The notes beneath the pieces were generated by a model. The model did no database searches. It was not told where the DNA came from and worked only from the letters and a program-made list of their open reading frames with translations. DNA of 49,542 nt from Hungatella sp. (GTDB lineage: Bacteria; Bacillota; Clostridia; Lachnospirales; Lachnospiraceae). Location of the stretch: the NCBI GenBank assembly GCA_009712635.1, contig WASS01000008.1, positions 1 through 49,542 of the forward strand, read 5' to 3'. Within the stretch, counting starts at the first letter, position 1; each line of letters opens with the position of its first letter. Of this stretch, positions 44,228 through 49,542 are shown one piece after another. The translations under genes and the position numbers were made by a program.

Positions 44228-47200
44228 TTATAATGAGATATTTCCAAGACGATCAACTTTGAGTTTAACAATTGATTCTTTTTCCTTTGTAAATTCAATT
44301 TTGTTTAGCTGCGTATATTCCAATTTATTTACAATCGGCGTTGCAACTGAATGGGGTATACAAGAAAGTCTATTTCCGGTAAAACTTACCACTTTATAGA
44401 TGTTTTTTCTCTGCTCTTCGCCAAATTCACGTGGATTAAGATTTTTGATATTTATTTTTTCGTCTTCATTCGGCACATACACCAAATCATTAGGTGTTAA
44501 ATAGAAGTCTTTTTCACCCTTCAATTCCACGGGAGGCAAACTCTGTTTTAATCTTTCAATGACTATATTCAGTGGAATTGAATCGTAACTCCGTTTACCA
44601 TCTTTTGATTCGTAGATTGCAAAATATAGGTTTGTACCCTTTGCGGCTTCCACGAATTTATCTTTTTTATTGCCGGTTTCTCCCAAAGAGAATTTACTTC
44701 CAAGTTCAAATATCCGAACCTTCCGAATTGGTTGATGTGATTTGCCGTCATTATATTGTTTTACATTGGCATTCATCTCTTCCAATCCTTCCGGCGAAAA
44801 AGCGATTTCTGGATTGTTCCCTTTGTATGCCAAATAACTTTTGAGAATTTTCTGAATCCCCGTATCGGTGATTGCATCTATCGTCTTCAAGTCAAAAGTG
44901 TTATCGACACTCTTCCGGGTAGCAGTAAGAATCTTTCCTTTGGAAACTTTCACCGAGGTTAAATCCACCTTACCCGAAACAGTTTCCTTGTGCATCGGTT
45001 TTCGTATTGCCCAATTTGTTCCTTCCTGTTTTACTTTGGCTTTTACTTTACGTCCGTCTTTTTCAATCCATTTCTCGTAGTTATTGGTTGCTTTATTGAT
45101 TACGCGAAGGTTTTGTTTGAAACTGACAACAATGGTTTCCAGTGAATTTCGCGCATCAACAGTAAAGCTATCCCAAGGCTTTTTGAACTCTTTGAAAACA
45201 TCTCGTTCAACTTGTTCATGTGTTTTTCTATCGATCCAGGTTTCTTTGCTTTTAGTCCTCAATTTGTTTTGCAAATCATACCGTGAGGTTTCCGATTTTG
45301 CAGATTGATTGTTGAGCAGATTTACGTGATCTCTTGTCATACAAGCTATCACCAACGCATCCATTGCATGGTGACGGTGGTCAATTCTTTTTTTCTCGAT
45401 TCGCTTCGAATCTGTTGGCGAATAATCCACCGGCAGAAATTTTTGATACTGTTCGTTCCAATAGGTGAAGGCTTCGCTGTTTGTCAGTTGATTCATTCGT
45501 TGAAAGCGTGGTAAAATCAAATCATTCCAAACAGCATCCAGTCCCCAATCTTTTTTTAAAACAGTAGTAATCTTTCCATTGCCGGGAATGAGATTTTTAG
45601 AATTGATTCCATCGTCTTCCTTATCTTCACGAACAATATTCGACAAGAGGGACGAAATGAACTTACTGATATAGCGCGTATCATTCAATTGTCTGGTGAT
45701 CATTTGTTCGGGAATATCTTCCAACAGCAGGTTTTGCCGTTTAACCTTACTTTTAGCGTAATGCTCTTTTACAAAAGACTGATACGCCTCTTCGGATAAA
45801 ATTTCCACTACTTTACCCATTCCGCATTCAACTTTCTCTCCGTGGTGATTTTTGATAAATTCAAAACCAAGCTGTTTATCTTTCAGCTGATTTACAGCAG
45901 CTTCGCAAATTATTTTATTATTGAAGCTATCGTCAAAATAACGGGACTTTGGAATGACGTGTTCTATTTGATAATCTTCTGTAAATAGCCGTCCAAGTGG
46001 TATCATTTGCCCGGTATAGGGAGAGCGATATTTTTGTTCCAACCATAACTTATAACGTTGTAATTCCGTTTTGCTTGGCTGAGCGGTTTTGCTAATTTTT
46101 ACAATATCATCAGGCAGGTCGATTTTGGAATTTAGTACCCCATCCTCATATAACCTCAGCGTGTCTTGTTGAATGGAAGAATAAGGACGCACATTATCCA
46201 CGAGCAATTTCCCGTCCGAATTATCCTTCAACTCCATTAACAAGGCTTTTATGCGCAGATTAGTTGCTTCGTTACCACTGACAATATTTGTCAACCGTTG
46301 TCTTTCTTCGGAGGTATTCTTCATATCACGACCCAATTCAACGTGAATTTCGTTGAAGAAATCCTTTGCTCCATGTCCATACTGCTTCCAAATATCACGC
46401 ACAACCCTCAATGTCTCGGTAACGATCTGTTCGACAATCGGATTGCGCAACGAGTGTTGTTTGAAATCTTCAAGATACTTTTCCAGATCTGCAATAGAGT
46501 CCCATTTGCCTGCAATATCAGCTTCTGAATGGCGATCATAGATTACATAGCTTGCCAACCAAATAGGCAATCCTTGAAAATGGCTCTCGTCATTCAGGCT
46601 TATTGCTTTTTCCCGAACGCGCTCCTTTATGTTTTCATCACATTCGCTAGTAAGGATTTTGCCAATTCTGTCTTGTGTTTTAACATCAATTGCCTCCCAA
46701 TCCCAATACTTACCAACACGCAGCAGAGGTAAGAATCTCTTGATTGCTTTTTCTGAAAATGCCCCATATTCACTTTTAAAGGGAGGAAATTTCTCAAAAT
46801 TAGCAACAAACGACTCTTTATCAAGCGAATTCTTGTCAGCAAACTTACCAAGAGCCGATAAATATTCTTTTTTATCGGTTACAGAATAGATAATGTGCCA
46901 TAGATGTTGCTCTATTCCCGGAGTCAGAAAGTCATCCGGAACATTTGCAACTTTTTCGAGTCTTCGCCTGATTTCGTAACCGGTGGAATTGCAAGGATAT
47001 TTTTTCGACTTGTCCTCTTCCTTTTCTTTTGAATCGTCGAATACATAATTCCAGCGATATTTGGCAATTTCCTTATCCACTTCCTTGTTAAATGCAGCCG
47101 CTTTTGCACTGGGGTACTGTTCTTTCAGAATTGGTAAAAGCAAATGCTTCAAAATATCTTTATGACCGACTTCCTTCTGCATCATCAAAAATTCAAAGAG

Positions 47201-48649
47201 AGCCACTTTGTCCTCATTCGTTTTTATAAACTGAGTCGTGACATCGATATCATCTTCCTTGTGATAGATTTTGAGATTTGACAACCATTGCCACACTCGG
47301 AATTCCTGATAAAGCGGGTGAGATTTGGGAATTACTTTTAGTGGTACTAAAACTGGTTTTCCTTTCTCATCCCTAATAATATTACCATTTTTGTCTTTAG
47401 TTGGATGTTTTTCTAATGTACAGTTACCAATAGAAGACTTTTGGCTTCTGAGAGGACGCTGGTAAAAGATAATGTCCTCGACCAACAAGTGCACAAAATC
47501 ACGTTTGCTTAAGGAGAGCTGTTGAGCCTCGTTATTTCGATAAAGCTCACGCACACAATCGTTGTACAAATCTTCGGTGAAAAGTTCGGGCTGCAGTTCA
47601 ATTTGCTTTTTCAGGATAGCAATCAATTCGTCCTTGTAAAACTTACGTTCAATAGTACGAACCAACTTGCCTCGAATTTTTTGCGAAGGGTTTTGCAATA
47701 GGTTTTCATAAATATAGACGCCAACTGTTTTATCTAATTTATTGATTTCCTGTTCAGTTTTCTTTTTCAGCAAGGTCCAGTCATCTTCACTTGGAGCACG
47801 AAAGCTTCGTCGTTCATTCCCCTCTTTGTCGGTTTTAATTGTGCCATTATCGTTTAAGTCTGTGGTAACAATAAAATCACGAATCTTGTCCTTCCAGTCA
47901 AACAATGACGTCTTGCTCGAACGACGATAAATCCACCCATTCTCCAAATAAAGAGAATACCAGAGATCACCTTTACTGTTGGGCTTTTCATCTGCTACAA
48001 CATCCACAATTTTCAGAGAGTGAAACTCAACCAATTTATTCGGGTTTTCCGTTTCCTCTTCTCCCCTCAACTGATAATATCCTCGTTTTTGATTGAAATT
48101 CAGCACTATCCAAGCCAACTCTTCTTTTGCTATCTTTTGACTCAAAGCTTTTTTACGTAAGTAATAAATTGTCCAATCATACGGAATCTTTGTTTCTTCT
48201 CCGTTCGGTTTTGTATAAAACAATTGTGGTTGTGATTGTTTGAAGTCATTCAGCATTTCTTCAAAAGAACTTTTGAAGATAAAATTTCGATTGTGGTATG
48301 TTAGCTTTGGTTCGGACTCAGCAACAAACTGACCATAATGTTGAGTAAAATCAACAGCTCTGGCATAATGCTCTGGCAAAAAATCTAACACATTTAGAAC
48401 ACGATGTAACCGTTCCCGTCGTAATAAATGACGTTCGCGCAAACGGCGAACACTCCGATAGCTCGTCCGTGCTGCGGTTTGTGTTTCCAAAGGTTTCCCT
48501 CCACTGAATATATCCAAGACATCCTGCGTCATGGGAATAATTCTGCTTCCCATTCCAAGAATTTCACCTTTCTTTGCATCAAAGTCTTGTTGGATCAATG
48601 CCCAACCAATGCTATTTGTACCCAAATCGAGACCTAATATCTTTTTCAT
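44228..48649 (-). CDS. cas9: CRISPR-associated endonuclease Cas9 (type II-C)
   Basis: The RNA-guided DNA-cutting effector. The 1473-residue protein has RuvC-I at the start (KKILGLDLGTNSIGWALIQ, Asp 8). The arginine-rich bridge helix spans about 60-88 and a long recognition lobe runs to about 760. RuvC-II is in EIHVELGRDMKN (Glu about 771), the HNH domain in QIEHVIPKSRYFDD (His about 897, Asn 910/911), and RuvC-III in DHRHHAMDALVIAC (His 1094, Asp 1097). A C-terminal PAM-reading part of about 350 residues follows. All nuclease residues are present. It is the first gene of the operon; a TATTTTTG -7 box lies at 48680-48673 on the minus strand. The length is at the upper end for II-C, usual for Bacteroidota. 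Confidence 0.98.
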   Translation of the reverse strand: MKKILGLDLGTNSIGWALIQQDFDAKKGEILGMGSRIIPMTQDVLDIFSGGKPLETQTAARTSYRSVRRLRERHLLRRERLHRVLNVLDFLPEHYARAVDFTQHYGQFVAESEPKLTYHNRNFIFKSSFEEMLNDFKQSQPQLFYTKPNGEETKIPYDWTIYYLRKKALSQKIAKEELAWIVLNFNQKRGYYQLRGEEETENPNKLVEFHSLKIVDVVADEKPNSKGDLWYSLYLENGWIYRRSSKTSLFDWKDKIRDFIVTTDLNDNGTIKTDKEGNERRSFRAPSEDDWTLLKKKTEQEINKLDKTVGVYIYENLLQNPSQKIRGKLVRTIERKFYKDELIAILKKQIELQPELFTEDLYNDCVRELYRNNEAQQLSLSKRDFVHLLVEDIIFYQRPLRSQKSSIGNCTLEKHPTKDKNGNIIRDEKGKPVLVPLKVIPKSHPLYQEFRVWQWLSNLKIYHKEDDIDVTTQFIKTNEDKVALFEFLMMQKEVGHKDILKHLLLPILKEQYPSAKAAAFNKEVDKEIAKYRWNYVFDDSKEKEEDKSKKYPCNSTGYEIRRRLEKVANVPDDFLTPGIEQHLWHIIYSVTDKKEYLSALGKFADKNSLDKESFVANFEKFPPFKSEYGAFSEKAIKRFLPLLRVGKYWDWEAIDVKTQDRIGKILTSECDENIKERVREKAISLNDESHFQGLPIWLASYVIYDRHSEADIAGKWDSIADLEKYLEDFKQHSLRNPIVEQIVTETLRVVRDIWKQYGHGAKDFFNEIHVELGRDMKNTSEERQRLTNIVSGNEATNLRIKALLMELKDNSDGKLLVDNVRPYSSIQQDTLRLYEDGVLNSKIDLPDDIVKISKTAQPSKTELQRYKLWLEQKYRSPYTGQMIPLGRLFTEDYQIEHVIPKSRYFDDSFNNKIICEAAVNQLKDKQLGFEFIKNHHGEKVECGMGKVVEILSEEAYQSFVKEHYAKSKVKRQNLLLEDIPEQMITRQLNDTRYISKFISSLLSNIVREDKEDDGINSKNLIPGNGKITTVLKKDWGLDAVWNDLILPRFQRMNQLTNSEAFTYWNEQYQKFLPVDYSPTDSKRIEKKRIDHRHHAMDALVIACMTRDHVNLLNNQSAKSETSRYDLQNKLRTKSKETWIDRKTHEQVERDVFKEFKKPWDSFTVDARNSLETIVVSFKQNLRVINKATNNYEKWIEKDGRKVKAKVKQEGTNWAIRKPMHKETVSGKVDLTSVKVSKGKILTATRKSVDNTFDLKTIDAITDTGIQKILKSYLAYKGNNPEIAFSPEGLEEMNANVKQYNDGKSHQPIRKVRIFELGSKFSLGETGNKKDKFVEAAKGTNLYFAIYESKDGKRSYDSIPLNIVIERLKQSLPPVELKGEKDFYLTPNDLVYVPNEDEKINIKNLNPREFGEEQRKNIYKVVSFTGNRLSCIPHSVATPIVNKLEYTQLNKIEFTKEKESIVKLKVDRLGNISL

Positions 48650-48690
48650 GAGTTAGATATAAAATTACCCCTCAAAAATAGTACATAAAT

Positions 48691-48721
48691 TTTGTATATT
48701 TATATTTTAATTATATATTTG
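48691..48721 (+). promoter_or_regulatory. Promoter of the tracrRNA
   Basis: TTTG at 48691-48694, 19 bases, then TATATTTG at 48714-48721: an exact Bacteroidota -33/-7 match. It puts the start of transcription at about 48727, exactly where complementarity to the CRISPR repeat begins. Confidence 0.85.
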
Positions 48722-48726
48722 TCGAA

Positions 48727-48805
48727 TAATTCTAAAAGCAAATCACAATAAGGATTATTCCGTTGTGAAAACATTTAAGGCGGGGCAACTCGCCTTTGTT
48801 ATTTT
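48727..48805 (+). ncRNA. tracrRNA
   Basis: The trans-activating RNA of the Cas9 system. Bases 48727-48748 match the CRISPR repeat (plus-strand reading) at 21 of 22 positions, so the transcript pairs with the 5' part of the repeat in crRNA transcribed on the minus strand. Downstream are a short GGATTATTCC nexus-like hairpin and a terminator stem AAGGCG/CGCCTT at 48777-48796 with a TTTGTTATTTT tail. Expected length is about 75-80 bases. It has its own consensus promoter and is divergent from cas9. The exact ends are inferred. Confidence 0.9.
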
Positions 48806-48908
48806 ACCTGCATAATTAATTCTACCATTCTACTTCACCCTCTCGCGACACTAAAGAAGGACAACCAAAAGGCACCTTCGGAAGCTTCAAGGATAAGGCA
48901 TAGACACA

Positions 48909-48942
48909 AAAAAGCCTGCGATTAAAAAACCGCAGGCTTTTT
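48909..48942. terminator. Terminator hairpin between tracrRNA and array
   Basis: A perfect 12-bp stem (AAAAAGCCTGCG with 48931-48942) and a 10-base loop, with T-runs on both strands. It could stop array transcripts coming from the right and any read-through of the tracrRNA from the left. Confidence 0.85.
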
Positions 48943-49028
48943 GAGATAACAACACGAAAAATCGATTGATTTTTTATCCTATTTTTCGACCATAACAACA
49001 TAACAATCTGAATATTAATCACAGGTCT

Positions 49029-49542
49029 GTTGTTATCAATCTGTCAAAGATATAATTCTGAAAGCAAATCACAACGAAAAATGAAAAAGCTATGCTCCAC
49101 TCTGTGTTGTTATCAATCTGTCAAAGATATAATTCTGAAAGCAAATCACAACGTTCCATAAGCGATGCAAAGGTAATTAGTGTTGTTATCAATCTGTCAA
49201 AGATATAATTCTGAAAGCAAATCACAACACAAACACATTGAGCAACTTTGTTGTGTCTGTTGTTATCAATCTGTCAAAGATATAATTCTGAAAGCAAATC
49301 ACAACTAAACCATGCTGCGGCCTCCGCATTGGAAAGTTGTTATCAATCTGTCAAAGATATAATTCTGAAAGCAAATCACAACGCCAAGTCAGCAGGCAGT
49401 AACTACATTCTGTTGTTATCAATCTGTCAAAGATATAATTCTGAAAGCAAATCACAACGCCCAAAGCCATGTTAACCAATACTTGTTGTTGTTATCAATC
49501 TGTCAAAGATATAATTCTGAAAGCAAATCACAACTAAACGAG
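49029..49542 (-). CRISPR. CRISPR array, seven repeats visible, continues past the window
   Basis: Seven identical 47-base repeats at 49029-49075, 49106-49152, 49182-49228, 49259-49305, 49336-49382, 49412-49458 and 49488-49534, with spacers of 30, 29, 30, 30, 29 and 29 bases; a seventh spacer begins at 49535 and is cut by the window end. Read on the minus strand, the repeat starts GTTGTGATTTGCTTTC and ends GATTGATAACAAC. The 47-base length and the GTTGTG start are typical of Bacteroidota type II-C. The tracrRNA anti-repeat shows that crRNAs are made from the minus strand. Each repeat contains TTG-N19-TATCTTTG, a possible internal promoter. Confidence 0.98.

Larger units (their letters stand above)
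48650..49028. other. Non-coding region between cas9 and the CRISPR array
   Basis: It contains the divergent cas9 and tracrRNA promoters, the tracrRNA gene, a terminator hairpin at 48909-48942, and a repeat-like remnant at about 48996-49026. A minus-strand frame at 48822-49022 runs through the terminator and is not considered a gene. The stretch 48811-48905 holds nothing I can identify. Confidence 0.6.

Noticed and set aside
48822-49022. A 66-codon minus-strand frame between tracrRNA and array
   Set aside because: It runs through a strong terminator hairpin and a repeat remnant, has no family resemblance and no convincing start.
49248-49475. A frame encoding repeated SVKDIILKAN units
   Set aside because: It is the translation of CRISPR repeats and spacers, not a gene.

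Overview
The window looks like chromosomal DNA from a member of the Bacteroidota, most likely the order Bacteroidales. The evidence is Bacteroidota-type promoters (TTG or TTTG, about 19-20 bases, then TAnnTTTG) upstream of several genes, a serine palmitoyltransferase typical of sphingolipid-making Bacteroidales, a PafA-type phosphatase, several Bacteroidota-specific small families (BamD and omega-like pair, DUF4266/DUF3570), and a type II-C CRISPR-Cas9 locus. A Paludibacter/Dysgonomonas-like relative is plausible, but this is inference.

Layout. 1-879: the N-terminal part of a large secreted surface protein, cut by the window edge. 1577-7023: upp, a VanZ-like membrane protein, dprA, then an XRE-cupin regulator, a creatininase-family amidohydrolase and an acyl-CoA ligase, all on the + strand. 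7086-14314: recQ, clpX, clpP, dnaJ, grpE and rlmH on the - strand (DNA repair, proteolysis, chaperones, ribosome modification). 14888-17818: bamD, an omega-like RNA polymerase subunit, coaBC and cdd on the + strand. 17849-18931: a KdgF-like cupin and a GntR/FCD regulator that probably serve uronate catabolism. 19215-20538: serine palmitoyltransferase and tRNA-Gly(CCC). 20637-24670: small lipoproteins, a CE2-like esterase, a TIGR02757 protein, and a divergent HxlR regulator/flavodoxin-like reductase pair. 24971-27983: a secreted thioredoxin, ApbE, DUF4266 lipoprotein and DUF3570 cluster, probably for extracytoplasmic redox chemistry. 28147-34564: an outer membrane protein, galactose mutarotase, an NlpC/P60 lipoprotein, thiol peroxidase with an OhrR-like regulator, and a PafA-type phosphatase.

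34958-42170 is a pectin-degradation cluster: GH105, GH28, GH28, CE12 and GH43. It has no SusC/SusD genes in view. The KdgF-like gene and GntR regulator at 17.8-18.9 kb would act downstream of it on the unsaturated uronates it releases.

42273-49542 is a type II-C CRISPR-Cas locus: cas9, an IS200/RAYT-like Y1 transposase gene, cas1 and cas2 packed as one minus-strand operon, then a tracrRNA gene with its own promoter and an array of seven identical 47-base repeats running off the window. Three points stand out. The transposase-like gene sits between cas9 and cas1 with gaps of 0 and 3 bases and carries a perfect 39-bp in-frame palindrome. Each CRISPR repeat contains a complete Bacteroidota promoter, which suggests spacer-by-spacer transcription. 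The tracrRNA promoter is a near-ideal match placed exactly at the anti-repeat.
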